Source: CAYHEQ01 sp964355795
GTDB taxonomy: Bacteria; Patescibacteriota; JACPGU01
Reading direction: 5' to 3'
Length of the DNA stretch: 28,772 bases
Assembly: GCA_964355795.1 (NCBI GenBank)
Contig: CAYHEQ010000008.1
Coordinates: 1-28,772, forward strand
Position numbers and translations under genes: made by a program. Below are positions 1-7,620 of this stretch, in pieces. Each line of letters begins with the position of its first letter. Positions within the stretch are counted from its first letter, which is position 1. The notes below the pieces were generated by a model. That model did not search any database, was not told where the DNA came from, and saw only the letters and a list, made by a program, of their open reading frames with translations.

Positions 1-60
1 CATTCAGGAAATCCTAAACAACTAAAACCAGCCTCCCAAATTTACCATTAAACCTTATTT

Positions 61-99
61 TCTTAGTTTCTTAGTTTCTTATTTTCTTATTTTCTTAGC
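61..99. repeat. TTTCTTA-type simple repeat downstream of nrdJ
   Basis: Five near-identical units of the kind TTTCTTA/TTTTCTTA follow each other just past the nrdJ stop. A very similar run lies at 5294-5335 between recG and rsmD, and complementary-sense versions occur at 14582-14611 and 24588-24622. No hairpin is evident, so this is an AT-rich simple repeat rather than a terminator. Confidence 0.8.
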
Positions 100-104
100 C
101 CCCC

Positions 105-2870
105 CTATGAGCATCCCCCCGAAGCTTCTCCGCATTGCAAACAGGTCATACAAGTGCCGGAACGCACCATAATCCCCCCGCATTTCTGACAGGCGATGCC
201 AGAGGAGACTGAACCGTTGACTTTTTCTTTCGGCTCATTGGTACCGACAATAGTAGGAGAAGCCGTTTGGAGCGTCTCGTTGTCTTTGTCCAATTCTTTT
301 TTGTCTGCGAATTCTAGTTCGTCCAATGTGGACATCCCGAATTCGGCTAGTTTTTCTGGTTTCAAAAATCGGCGCGCTAGATAGCGGAAAATATAATCAA
401 CAATACTAGTGGCTATTCTGATATTGGGATTGTCGGTGAAACCACTCGGTTCAAAGCGCGAATAAACGAATTGACGCGACAATCCTTTGAGGGGCACTCC
501 GTATTGCAAAGCCATAGAAACACTAATAGCAAAAGCGTCCAAGAGTCCCGACAAAGTGCTCCCCTGCTTGGCCATTCTGATGAAAATCTCGGCCAAAGTC
601 CCGTCTTCAAACATACTGTAGGTAATGTAACCTTTGTGGTCGGCTAGAGAGAATCGGTGTGTCTCGGAAGCGCGGGTGGAAGGCAATTTGCGACGGGGAG
701 TAGAGGTCACTAGTCCCAAGCCCAATTGATTGCTCTCTTTCTTTTTGTTGGAGGAAGAAGACAGAGGTTGCGTAGCTTTAGAATTGTCTCTATAAACGGC
801 AAAGGCTTTGATGCTCAAGCGCCACGCCATCATATAAGAATCGTAAATTTCTTCCACCGTTGTTTCACTCGCCATATTAAATGTCTTGGAAATAGCGCCG
901 GAAACAAATGGCTGAACCGCGCCGACCAATCTGACATGCCCCTGCCAGCTGATCAATCTCTTGCCGTTAGCGGGCTTAGCCGCGCAATCAAAAATCGGCA
1001 AATGCTTATCTTTGAAATGGGGCGCGCCCTCAATAGTGCCGTTTTCTTCTATATAAGCGATGATATCTTTGATTTCCAGCTCTTTGTAATCAAGGCGATG
1101 CAGAGCTGAATCTACCGATTTATTGACAATCTTCATCCAACCGCCACCCACTAGCTGTTTCATTTTCACCAAAGAATAATCTGGCTCAATACCGGTAGTG
1201 TCGCAGTCCATCATGAAAGCGATGGTGCCAGTCGGAGCAATGACCGTCACTTGCGCGTTGCGAAAACCATATTTCTCTCCTTCCGCTATTACTCTATTCC
1301 AAATTCTAGTCGCTTCAGTCGCCAATTTCTTATCGGCAAGAATATGAGTATCAATATCTTGGGAGGCCAAGCGGTGCTTCTCCATGACACGGAGCATCGG
1401 CTCCCTATTCTCCTCGTATCCATCAAAGGCTCCCATGCGACGCGCAATCTGCGCTGAATAACGATAAGCCTCTCCGGAGAGAACAGAGGTCAGCGCACTG
1501 GCCCAAGCTCGTCCCTCGTCAGAATCGTAAGGAATACCGTTGTACATCAAGAACGCTCCGAGATTGGCAAAACCGAGACCTAGTTGACGCATAGCGCGAG
1601 CGTTGACGCCGATTAGCTCGGTGGGATAACTGGAGCCAGAAACCAAGATGTCTTGCGCCAAAATCATCACGCGAATTGCCTGCATATAATCCTCCAAGAG
1701 GAAATGGCCCTCTTCGTCAAGAAATTTCATGAAATTAATGGAAGACAAATTGCAAGCGGAATTATCAATATGCATATACTCCGAGCAAGGATTGGAGGCG
1801 TTGATGCGCGCGGTGTTGGGACAGGTGTGCCAATCGTTGATGACCGTGTCAAATTGCACCCCGGGGTCGCCACATTCCCAAGCCGCTTGCGCGATATCTT
1901 TGAGCAATTGCCTAGCGTTATACTCGTCGGCCACCTCGCCACTTTTGATGAATTTAGTTTGCCATGAACCTTCAGCTTCCACCGCTTTCATGAAATCATC
2001 AGTGATCCGCACCGAATTATTAGCGTTTTGAAATTGGATAGAGCTCCACGCTTCATTGTTGAGATCCGACATATCGTAACCCGCATCAGTCAAAGCGCGA
2101 ATCTTTTGTTCCTCGTCGGCCTTGCAACGGATGAATTCCATAATATCCGGGTGGTCAATATTCATAATGACCATTTTGGCCGCCCGTCTGGTGGCTCCGC
2201 CAGACTTGATCATCCCCGCCACCGCGTCCGCTCCGCGCATGAAAGAAACTGGGCCAGAAGATCTCCCGCCCGTCGTCATTGACTCTCTCCTAGAACGCAA
2301 AGGAGAAAGATTGATGCCCGAACCAGAACCGCCTTTGAAAATCATACCTTCTGTCCTAATCCAATCCAAGATGGAGGGCATCGTGTCCTCCACGGACAGG
2401 ATGAAGCAGGCCGAACATTGCGGATGTTCCACTATGCCGACATTGAACCACACTGGGCTATTGAAAGCCGTCTTTTGATAGACCAAAAGATGCGTCAGTT
2501 CGTCTTCAAGGATTTCTCTGGCAGGAGCTTCAAAATAACCATACTTTTCTCCCCAACTGCCGATAGTTTTGACTACCCTATCGATCGTTTGCTTGAGGCT
2601 TTGTTCGCGCGCCGGTGTGCCTAGTCTCCCGCGGAGATATTTGGAAGTGGTGATATTGACAGCGTTGTCTGACCAGAAATCTGGGAATTCTACCCCTTTT
2701 TGCTCAAAAACCCTTTTCTCCGCGCCTCCTATTACCGCATCCCTTTTCACCCACTTAATCCCTTTATAGGGGTTTTTGGGCGTTTTTTCAGTGAAATACC
2801 GGGCTAGACCGATGGGAATTTTCTTTGCGCTGACTGACTTTGTCTTGGTAGTGGCTTGAGCGGTAGGCAT
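105..2870 (-). CDS. nrdJ: Adenosylcobalamin-dependent (class II) ribonucleotide reductase
   Basis: This 921-residue protein matches long-form NrdJ, which reduces ribonucleotides to deoxyribonucleotides in the cytoplasm using a thiyl radical made with adenosylcobalamin. Visible landmarks are the first redox cysteine in QCSACF (C155), the glycine-rich GGSGSGINLSP stretch near 180-190, the catalytic N-P-C-S-E (N360, C362, E364) and the partner cysteine C373. A PTGTIAF barrel motif follows. A TSCPD-like region lies near 735-800, and a cysteine-rich tail carries CxxC, CxxC and CxxCG-type pairs (C894/C897, C907/C910/C913, C920), which in the family re-reduces the active site. The ATG start has no clear ribosome binding site. 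nrdR lies directly upstream on the same strand. No cobalamin synthesis gene or riboswitch is visible here, so the cofactor is presumably salvaged. Confidence 0.96.
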   Translation of the reverse strand: MPTAQATTKTKSVSAKKIPIGLARYFTEKTPKNPYKGIKWVKRDAVIGGAEKRVFEQKGVEFPDFWSDNAVNITTSKYLRGRLGTPAREQSLKQTIDRVVKTIGSWGEKYGYFEAPAREILEDELTHLLVYQKTAFNSPVWFNVGIVEHPQCSACFILSVEDTMPSILDWIRTEGMIFKGGSGSGINLSPLRSRRESMTTGGRSSGPVSFMRGADAVAGMIKSGGATRRAAKMVIMNIDHPDIMEFIRCKADEEQKIRALTDAGYDMSDLNNEAWSSIQFQNANNSVRITDDFMKAVEAEGSWQTKFIKSGEVADEYNARQLLKDIAQAAWECGDPGVQFDTVINDWHTCPNTARINASNPCSEYMHIDNSACNLSSINFMKFLDEEGHFLLEDYMQAIRVMILAQDILVSGSSYPTELIGVNARAMRQLGLGFANLGAFLMYNGIPYDSDEGRAWASALTSVLSGEAYRYSAQIARRMGAFDGYEENREPMLRVMEKHRLASQDIDTHILADKKLATEATRIWNRVIAEGEKYGFRNAQVTVIAPTGTIAFMMDCDTTGIEPDYSLVKMKQLVGGGWMKIVNKSVDSALHRLDYKELEIKDIIAYIEENGTIEGAPHFKDKHLPIFDCAAKPANGKRLISWQGHVRLVGAVQPFVSGAISKTFNMASETTVEEIYDSYMMAWRLSIKAFAVYRDNSKATQPLSSSSNKKKESNQLGLGLVTSTPRRKLPSTRASETHRFSLADHKGYITYSMFEDGTLAEIFIRMAKQGSTLSGLLDAFAISVSMALQYGVPLKGLSRQFVYSRFEPSGFTDNPNIRIATSIVDYIFRYLARRFLKPEKLAEFGMSTLDELEFADKKELDKDNETLQTASPTIVGTNEPKEKVNGSVSSGIACQKCGGIMVRSGTCMTCLQCGEASGGCS

Positions 2871-2899
2871 GGGGATTATGATTATTGGTATTTATCTCT

Positions 2900-3012
2900 C
2901 TACACACTACGGATTGATTACGGATATACAGATGAAAGCTTGGGTTTGTCCATATATTCGTAAGTCATCCGTAAGTATGTAGCGCTTTCCGTATATCCGT
3001 ATACTATCCGTA
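2900..3012. repeat. Inverted repeat with six TCCGTA/TACGGA units between nrdR and nrdJ
   Basis: The gap between nrdR and nrdJ contains an imperfect inverted repeat with arms of about 34 bases (2900-2933 and 2948-2982). The core hexamer TACGGA occurs at 2908 and 2919, and its complement TCCGTA at 2968, 2988, 2996 and 3007. It could be a mobile palindromic repeat or a regulatory cluster for nrdJ. It does not match the usual NrdR box well. Confidence 0.7.
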
Positions 3013-3023
3013 TGTGTCTAGTG

Positions 3024-3473
3024 TTAATCTTTTTCCAATTTCTGTATTTCCTTTTCAAAAGCCTTGGTGCTCCGGAAATCTCGGTAGATAGAGGCGAAAC
3101 GGAGATAGGCCACTTTGTCCAATTGTTTCAAATGCTCTAACACTATCCTGCCTATTTGTTCCGAAGCGACCAATTCCTTGCGGAGGTTCAAGATGTCATC
3201 CTCTATCATGAAAATCATCTTTTGGAATTGTTCCTCCGTCACTGGCCTTTTCTCCAAAGCCTTCTTCAGTCCCACCTCTAGTTTTTGACGGTGATAAGGC
3301 TGGGTTGTGCCTTGGCGTTTTTGCACCCGTAAGTCCACGAGGCTGATTCTTTCATAGGTGCTAAATCTTCTTTGACACTTCAGACATTCTCGCCTTCTCT
3401 TGATAGCCCGCCCTTCCTCGGTGAGACGAGAGTTGGTCACTTTGGTCAGAGATCGGCAGATAGGACAATGCAT
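3024..3473 (-). CDS. nrdR: Transcriptional repressor NrdR
   Basis: The product is NrdR, the nucleotide-sensing repressor of ribonucleotide reductase genes. It begins with a zinc ribbon (MHCPIC followed later by CLKCQRRF), continues with an RxxYERI stretch, and then an ATP-cone domain that binds ATP/dATP (roughly residues 45-135). Length is normal for the family. The reading frame can be extended to a GTG at 3485 (adding MAID), but NrdR proteins normally start at the methionine directly before the CPxC, so the ATG at 3473 is preferred. nrdJ lies 150 bases downstream on the same strand, and a candidate NrdR box sits upstream at 3519-3534, which suggests autoregulation. Confidence 0.95.
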   Translation of the reverse strand: MHCPICRSLTKVTNSRLTEEGRAIKRRRECLKCQRRFSTYERISLVDLRVQKRQGTTQPYHRQKLEVGLKKALEKRPVTEEQFQKMIFMIEDDILNLRKELVASEQIGRIVLEHLKQLDKVAYLRFASIYRDFRSTKAFEKEIQKLEKD

Positions 3474-3518
3474 GTCTATGGCCACAAGGGCTTAAATAAG
3501 TAAAAAATAAAAGCTATA

Positions 3519-3534
3519 ATACAATATGTAGTAT
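3519..3534. promoter_or_regulatory. Candidate NrdR box upstream of nrdR
   Basis: ATACAATATGTAGTAT matches the published NrdR-box consensus acaCwAtATaTwGtgt at 13 of 16 positions when read in either direction. It lies 46 bases before the preferred nrdR start and overlaps a TATACT sequence on the minus strand that could be a -10 element. The consensus is established knowledge; binding here is inferred. Confidence 0.55.
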
Positions 3535-3625
3535 AGCTACCTATTAAAGCATACAAGCATATCCTTAGGCCTTTCTATTCTATCACTCCGTTTTTTGCCC
3601 GCAAGGACATTTTTCTGTGGAAATT

Positions 3626-3651
3626 AAAAAACGGCCACTAAGCCGTTTTTT
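3626..3651 (-). terminator. Intrinsic terminator after the tRNA-Leu pair
   Basis: A perfect 10-bp stem (AAAAAACGGC / GCCGTTTTTT) with a 6-base loop lies just past the 3' end of the second tRNA. The A/T ends make it usable in both directions, but only the tRNAs are placed to use it. Confidence 0.85.
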
Positions 3652-3656
3652 GAAAA

Positions 3657-3738
3657 TGCCCGGGAGAGGACTCGAACCTCCAAGTCTTGCGACACATGGT
3701 CCTAAGCCATGCGCGTATACCAATTCCGCCACCCGGGC
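3657..3738 (-). tRNA. tRNA-Leu (anticodon UAG)
   Basis: Read on the minus strand it has the acceptor stem GCCCGGG/CCCGGGC with discriminator A and a D-arm with GGTATA. The anticodon stem is CATGG/CCATG with loop CTTAGGA (anticodon TAG at 3702-3704). A long variable arm typical of a class II tRNA and a GGTTCGAGTCC T-arm follow. The CCA end is not encoded, so it must be added enzymatically. It is transcribed just after tRNA-Leu(CAG). Confidence 0.97.
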
Positions 3739-3756
3739 GTATAACTATATCTTAAA

Positions 3757-3840
3757 TGCCGATGGGGAGACTTGAACTCCCACGAGGTTGCCCCCACAGC
3801 GTTCTGAACACTGCGTGTATACCAATTTCACCACATCGGC
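3757..3840 (-). tRNA. tRNA-Leu (anticodon CAG)
   Basis: On the minus strand the acceptor stem is GCCGATG/CATCGGC with discriminator A. The anticodon stem CAGTG/CGCTG holds loop TTCAGAA (anticodon CAG at 3804-3806). A long variable arm and a T-arm with AGTTCAAGTCT follow. No CCA is encoded. It is the first of two tandem leucine tRNAs separated by 18 bases. Confidence 0.97.
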
Positions 3841-3903
3841 CTATTTGAATTGATTCAAGAATATAGATTCATGATTTAAGAATTCATCCCTGAATCTTGA
3901 ATC

Positions 3904-4557
3904 CTATACCGCAATCTGCCCCTTTATCTTTTCAAATAGCGCCTCGCCAATCCCCGAAACTTTCTTCAAATCTTCTATTACCAAAAATCTGCCGTTTTGA
4001 TTGCGATAATCAATAATCCTTTGCCCAATGGCCGGCCCTATGCCCGGCAGTTTATCCAGCTCTGTTAGGGGCGCTGTATTGATATTGATTTTGCTACCGG
4101 TAGTCTGCGTCGGGGATGCGTTTTGCTCTGCTGTTGTCGTTACGGTATTGGAACCGTTGAGGCTAACCGGTACATCACGGTCAGAAGTTTTGAAAATATA
4201 AATTTTCGCGTTGTCACCGATCAAAGAGGCTTGATTAATCTCGCGGGCAATCCTCTCTATATCCGCATCGGCAGAGAATCCCCCTGCCGCCTTGATAGCG
4301 TCAGCAATGACACTGCTCGGCTTCAATTTGTAGACTCCAGGATTTTTCACCGCCCCTTGAATGTCAAATTGGAGCAGAGCGTCCACTTCGCTGATCGTGT
4401 TGGTCGTATCGTTTTTGACTTGATCGCTCGTGATGACACTCTCGGAATTAGGCGTATTAGCCCCCTGCACCATCATCCCGCCACCAATCAAAACGATAAT
4501 AATAATCAACGCCCCTCCGATATGCAATTTGTATTGTTCAAACCAAGTTTTTTCCAC
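3904..4557 (-). CDS. comEA: ComEA-like DNA-binding protein (SLBB plus helix-hairpin-helix)
   Basis: This 217-residue protein starts with a short basic cytoplasmic stretch and one membrane helix (about residues 14-32, rich in I, V and G). A low-complexity linker follows, then an SLBB-type domain (about 60-125, containing GAVKNPGVY) and a C-terminal double helix-hairpin-helix (about 155-217, with NINTA, LPGIGP and VSGIGE). This is the ComEA arrangement, a surface-anchored protein that binds double-stranded DNA for uptake. The start codon is GTG. It follows rsmD by 114 bases of repeat. No comEC or pilus gene is visible here, so DNA uptake is inferred from family. Confidence 0.9.
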   Translation of the reverse strand: MEKTWFEQYKLHIGGALIIIIVLIGGGMMVQGANTPNSESVITSDQVKNDTTNTISEVDALLQFDIQGAVKNPGVYKLKPSSVIADAIKAAGGFSADADIERIAREINQASLIGDNAKIYIFKTSDRDVPVSLNGSNTVTTTAEQNASPTQTTGSKININTAPLTELDKLPGIGPAIGQRIIDYRNQNGRFLVIEDLKKVSGIGEALFEKIKGQIAV

Positions 4558-4574
4558 GGCAAATTCTTATTGGT

Positions 4575-4671
4575 AAATCTAAAAACTAAAGCTCAAATGC
4601 CAAATCAAGTCTTAAGCCAAAAGTTCAAAGTTTAGATTTTAGTTATTTGTGCTTGATTTGTCATTTAGATT
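4575..4671. repeat. AT-rich inverted repeat between rsmD and comEA
   Basis: The left arm (about 4575-4608) is the approximate reverse complement of the right arm (about 4641-4671), both built from words like CAAATC and AAATCTAAA. The same vocabulary recurs at 18340-18462. Confidence 0.65.
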
Positions 4672-5289
4672 TTAAATTTTGAGTTTGCAGAAGACCACCT
4701 TTGTGTCCCCGTATACTTTCTCTTTGGTTATCTCAAAAAAATCGCCCAGACAATCGATGTTCGTTCTTCTCCCCGATTCTACCACGAAAACCCCATCTTT
4801 GGCGAGAATTTTTGCAACTTGCGCTAATTTCTGAAAATCAAAATCATAATACGGCGGATCCGCAAAAATGAGGTCGAATTTTGTGTTGCTCGTAGAGACA
4901 CGATACATCGTGTCTTGTTGCTTGGATTTTACATCTCTCTTGAAGACACGATGTATCGTGTCTCTACAAAATCTTTCAAAGTCACAACAAATAGTTTTGT
5001 ATTGCGACTTTTCAATTTCTACAAATTTCGATAAATTTCTATCAATTTCCCGAATGGATTCCCTATCGCTATCAACAAAAGTAACCGACCTCGCTCCCCT
5101 CGACAGCGCTTCCAACCCATACATCCCACTCCCCGCAAAAAGGTCAGCCACCTTTAGCCCTTCAAAATCCACCATATTCCCGAGCATATTAAAAACCGCC
5201 ATCCGCACCTTTTCCGATGTCGCCCGCCTGCCCTTGCGTTCTTTGTATGGAATTTGTCTTCCCTGTAATTCCCCACCGGTAATCTTCAT
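4672..5289 (-). CDS. rsmD: 16S rRNA (guanine966-N2)-methyltransferase RsmD
   Basis: The 205-residue product is an RsmD-type SAM-dependent methyltransferase acting on 16S rRNA during 30S assembly. The N-terminus MKITGGELQGR and a RPTSEKVR-like ATSEKVR are typical. Motif I is VADLFAGSGMYGLEALSRGA (about 47-66), the acidic VDSD follows, and the catalytic DPPY motif reads FADPPYYDF. Residues about 108-133 are not family sequence: they are encoded by a 76-bp element with perfect 24-bp inverted ends (4892-4967), which sits in frame between two conserved motifs. recG lies 51 bases upstream on the same strand, a common bacterial pairing. Confidence 0.93.
   Translation of the reverse strand: MKITGGELQGRQIPYKERKGRRATSEKVRMAVFNMLGNMVDFEGLKVADLFAGSGMYGLEALSRGARSVTFVDSDRESIREIDRNLSKFVEIEKSQYKTICCDFERFCRDTIHRVFKRDVKSKQQDTMYRVSTSNTKFDLIFADPPYYDFDFQKLAQVAKILAKDGVFVVESGRRTNIDCLGDFFEITKEKVYGDTKVVFCKLKI
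4892..4967. repeat. MITE-like element inside rsmD with 24-bp perfect terminal inverted repeats
   Basis: Bases 4892-4915 are the exact reverse complement of 4944-4967. Each arm is GTAGAG joined to a smaller palindrome AGACACGAT-AC-ATCGTGTCT. The 28-base centre is unrelated. The whole element is read through as coding sequence of rsmD. Related palindromes lie at 6969-6996 and 21931-21959. Confidence 0.9.
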
Positions 5290-5340
5290 TCGTAATTTCT
5301 TAATTTTTTAGTTTCTTATTTTCTTATTTTCTTATTCTGC

Positions 5341-7521
5341 CTATTCCCAATGCTTAATCGTATTTACCTCTTTAACTTTCTCTAATAGTTTATCATATTT
5401 CTCTAAACCCTCGTTAATTATCGTCTGCGCTTCGGCGCGGGCAAGTTTGATGAGAGACTGATCCCAAAGATTGGCCACCTTTAATTGCGGGAAGCCCGAT
5501 TGCTCCGCGCCCCAGAATTGTCCTGGACCACGGTTTTTCAAATCAAATTCGGCCAGCTCAAAACCAGAATTCGTCCCCGCAAATTTCTTCAATCTTTCTA
5601 TCGCTTCAGGGTTTTCACTTTCAGAAAAAACCAAACAATACGATTGTCTCTCTCCTCGCCCTACTCGCCCGCGAAATTGATGCAATTGCGCTAGACCAAA
5701 TCTATCAGCGTTTTCCACCAGCATAATGTTGGCGTTGGGAATATCAATCCCCACTTCAATAACGGAAGTGGAAACGAGAATTTGCGTTTTTTTATTTCGG
5801 AAATCTTGCAAGATTTTTTCTTTTTCTTCTGATTTCATCCGCCCGTGCAGAAACTCTATTTTGAAGTTCGGGAATATTTTCCTCAATTTTTCTGTTTCCG
5901 CCATCACCGTTTTTCTATCATCCTGTAGGGGCGACCCTTGCGGTCGCCCTAATCCTTGCGGTTGCCCTTCGCGGACGGGGGCAAGCCCCGCCCCTACAGA
6001 AACAATCAAGGGACATATCACGAACATCTGTCCTCCTTCTTTGATTTTTGTCGCGATGAATTCATACGCCCTCTTCCTTTTCGCTCCTTCCACAAATCTG
6101 GAAATAATCAGCTTCCTACCTTTAGGCAATTCATCAATGACAGAGATATCCAAATCGCCATACAAAGTTAAGGCAAGAGAACGCGGAATAGGTGTCGCCG
6201 TCATGGAGAGGAAATGCGGTACCACCTGCCCACCTGCCCCGACCGAAGCGTCGGGGGATTTCTCTTTCAAAATCTTCCTCTGCTCTACGCCGAAGCGATG
6301 TTGCTCATCAACAACCACCAGCCCGATTTTTTTGTATTTTACTTTTTCTGAAAATAAAGCGTGAGTACCGACGATAATGTCAGATTGGAGATTCAAGATT
6401 CTAGATTTAGGATTTAGGATTTTTTCTTGAATCTTGAATCCTGAATCTTGAATCTTGCTTGTGAAAAGGCTCACCTTCACCCCAAAACCACCGAGCGACT
6501 TTGAAATCGTCCCATAGTGCTGTTGCGCCAGAATCTCGGTCGGACACATGATGACCGACTGATAGCCAGCGTTATGACACATTAAGCAAGCTATCGCCGC
6601 CACCATCGTCTTCCCGCTCCCAACATCTCCCTCCAGCAATCTATTCATCGGACTTTCTTTTTCTATATCCTGCAATATCTCCCACAAAGATTTCTTCTGT
6701 GATCCGGTCAGTTCAAAGGGCAGAGTAGCGAGAAACTTTTTTGTTAATTCTAGACTGAACTTGATTTTTGGCGCCTTAAATTTCTCCAGCTCTTTTTTTT
6801 GACCCAAAAGTGAGAGTTGGATTAGAAATATCTCGTCGAAACCAAGACGACGGCGAGAGCGGACCAACATTGTCCGCGAAGAAGGAAAATGGATCTCGCG
6901 CAGAGCGTCAGCCAGAGGCAAAAAATCGTTTTTCCGAATAATCTCTGGCGGAAGATATTCTGCCATTTGTAGAGACACGACATGTCGTGTCTCTACTTGC
7001 CCCCCTACAAGCAACGGCCTGATTACTTTTCTCAAAAACTTGGAATTCAAACCTTCCGTCTGCGGATAAATTGGGATAATGCCGGCCACATGCATCAAAT
7101 CCACGCCTTCTTCTATTTTTTCTACCAAAGGGTTGGTAAATTGCAGGCCTCTTTTGCCAAAAGTCACTTTACCGGCAATCATTACTTCGTCGCCTGTTTT
7201 GAGATTTTTGATGGCATAAGGCTGGTTAAACCACACGATTCCGATGGTACTTTCGCCATCCGAGATAACAGCACTAGAGATACTCATTTTTCGTCTTTTC
7301 CAAACTTTTCTAGACCCCAAATCCCAGATATGACCGCGAATTGTCCCACTTTCGCCATTTTTCAGCTCTTTTATCGCTTTAATATGCGAAAAATCCTCCC
7401 AACGACGCGGGAAGTGATAGATGAGGTCTTTGAGGGTGGCAATTCCCAGCCTTTCCAGCCTCTCGGCTGTTTTTGGCCCCACCCCAACCAATTGTCCGAT
7501 TGGTGTCTCCAAGGTTAGCAT
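5341..7521 (-). CDS. recG: ATP-dependent DNA helicase RecG
   Basis: RecG reverses stalled replication forks and branch-migrates Holliday junctions. The 726-residue protein has an N-terminal helix-hairpin-helix and wedge/OB region (about 1-170). A superfamily 2 helicase core follows, with Walker A GDVGSGKT (298-305), DEQH (405-408), SMTATPIPR (about 439-447) and the C-terminal QFRGRVGRGE. Four stretches look inserted by repeats: about 176-185 (perfect 28-bp palindrome), 355-378 (ATTCAAGATTC-type repeat), 423-434, and 508-533 (77-bp element with CTGTAGGGGC ends). The reading frame stays open through all of them. It leads an apparent recG-rsmD-comEA operon. Confidence 0.95.
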   Translation of the reverse strand: MLTLETPIGQLVGVGPKTAERLERLGIATLKDLIYHFPRRWEDFSHIKAIKELKNGESGTIRGHIWDLGSRKVWKRRKMSISSAVISDGESTIGIVWFNQPYAIKNLKTGDEVMIAGKVTFGKRGLQFTNPLVEKIEEGVDLMHVAGIIPIYPQTEGLNSKFLRKVIRPLLVGGQVETRHVVSLQMAEYLPPEIIRKNDFLPLADALREIHFPSSRTMLVRSRRRLGFDEIFLIQLSLLGQKKELEKFKAPKIKFSLELTKKFLATLPFELTGSQKKSLWEILQDIEKESPMNRLLEGDVGSGKTMVAAIACLMCHNAGYQSVIMCPTEILAQQHYGTISKSLGGFGVKVSLFTSKIQDSGFKIQEKILNPKSRILNLQSDIIVGTHALFSEKVKYKKIGLVVVDEQHRFGVEQRKILKEKSPDASVGAGGQVVPHFLSMTATPIPRSLALTLYGDLDISVIDELPKGRKLIISRFVEGAKRKRAYEFIATKIKEGGQMFVICPLIVSVGAGLAPVREGQPQGLGRPQGSPLQDDRKTVMAETEKLRKIFPNFKIEFLHGRMKSEEKEKILQDFRNKKTQILVSTSVIEVGIDIPNANIMLVENADRFGLAQLHQFRGRVGRGERQSYCLVFSESENPEAIERLKKFAGTNSGFELAEFDLKNRGPGQFWGAEQSGFPQLKVANLWDQSLIKLARAEAQTIINEGLEKYDKLLEKVKEVNTIKHWE
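5923..5999. repeat. 77-bp inverted-repeat element inside recG
   Basis: The element is bounded by CTGTAGGGGC (5923-5932) and its exact complement GCCCCTACAG (5990-5999), with GGGCGACC/GGTCGCCC and GGGGCAAGCCCC sub-palindromes inside. It encodes RecG residues of about 508-533, a glycine/proline-rich stretch between helicase motifs. Confidence 0.85.
6389..6457. repeat. ATTCAAGATTC-type repeat inside recG
   Basis: Several tandem words of the type TTGAATC/GATTCAAG and GGATTTAG form an imperfect inverted repeat encoding RecG residues of about 355-378. The same vocabulary is found in intergenic DNA at 3855-3903. Confidence 0.75.
6969..6996. repeat. 28-bp perfect palindrome inside recG
   Basis: GTAGAGACACGACA is followed directly by its exact reverse complement. 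It encodes RecG residues 176-185 and shares GTAGAGACACGA with the arms of the rsmD element. Confidence 0.9.
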
Positions 7522-7532
7522 ACCCTGATTTT

Positions 7533-7561
7533 ATCATATTATTCGAGAGAATTAGAGTTAA
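7533..7561 (-). promoter_or_regulatory. Candidate recG promoter
   Basis: On the minus strand TTAACT (7556-7561) and TATGAT (7533-7538) are separated by 17 bases. Transcription would start near 7526, leaving a leader of only about five bases before the recG ATG. Confidence 0.45.
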
Positions 7562-7585
7562 TTTGTGAAAATTAACATTTAAGGC

Positions 7586-7614
7586 TTGACAAGGCTATTT
7601 TTCTATGATAAATT
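7586..7614 (+). promoter_or_regulatory. Promoter of the large structured RNA candidate
   Basis: A perfect -35 TTGACA (7586-7591) lies 17 bases before TAAATT (7609-7614), a 4-of-6 match to the -10 consensus. The predicted start is near 7621, immediately before the first hairpin. Confidence 0.7.
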
Positions 7615-7620
7615 CGTATG

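Noticed and set aside
61..99. CRISPR array in the TTTCTTA units
   Set aside because: Units are 7-8 bases with no spacers; it is a simple repeat.
2907..3012. CRISPR-like or iteron origin in the TCCGTA cluster
   Set aside because: Units are too short and irregularly spaced, in both orientations, and no replication gene or DnaA boxes are nearby.
4892..4967. Frameshift or pseudogene in rsmD
   Set aside because: The frame stays open through the element, and all downstream motifs including DPPY are intact.
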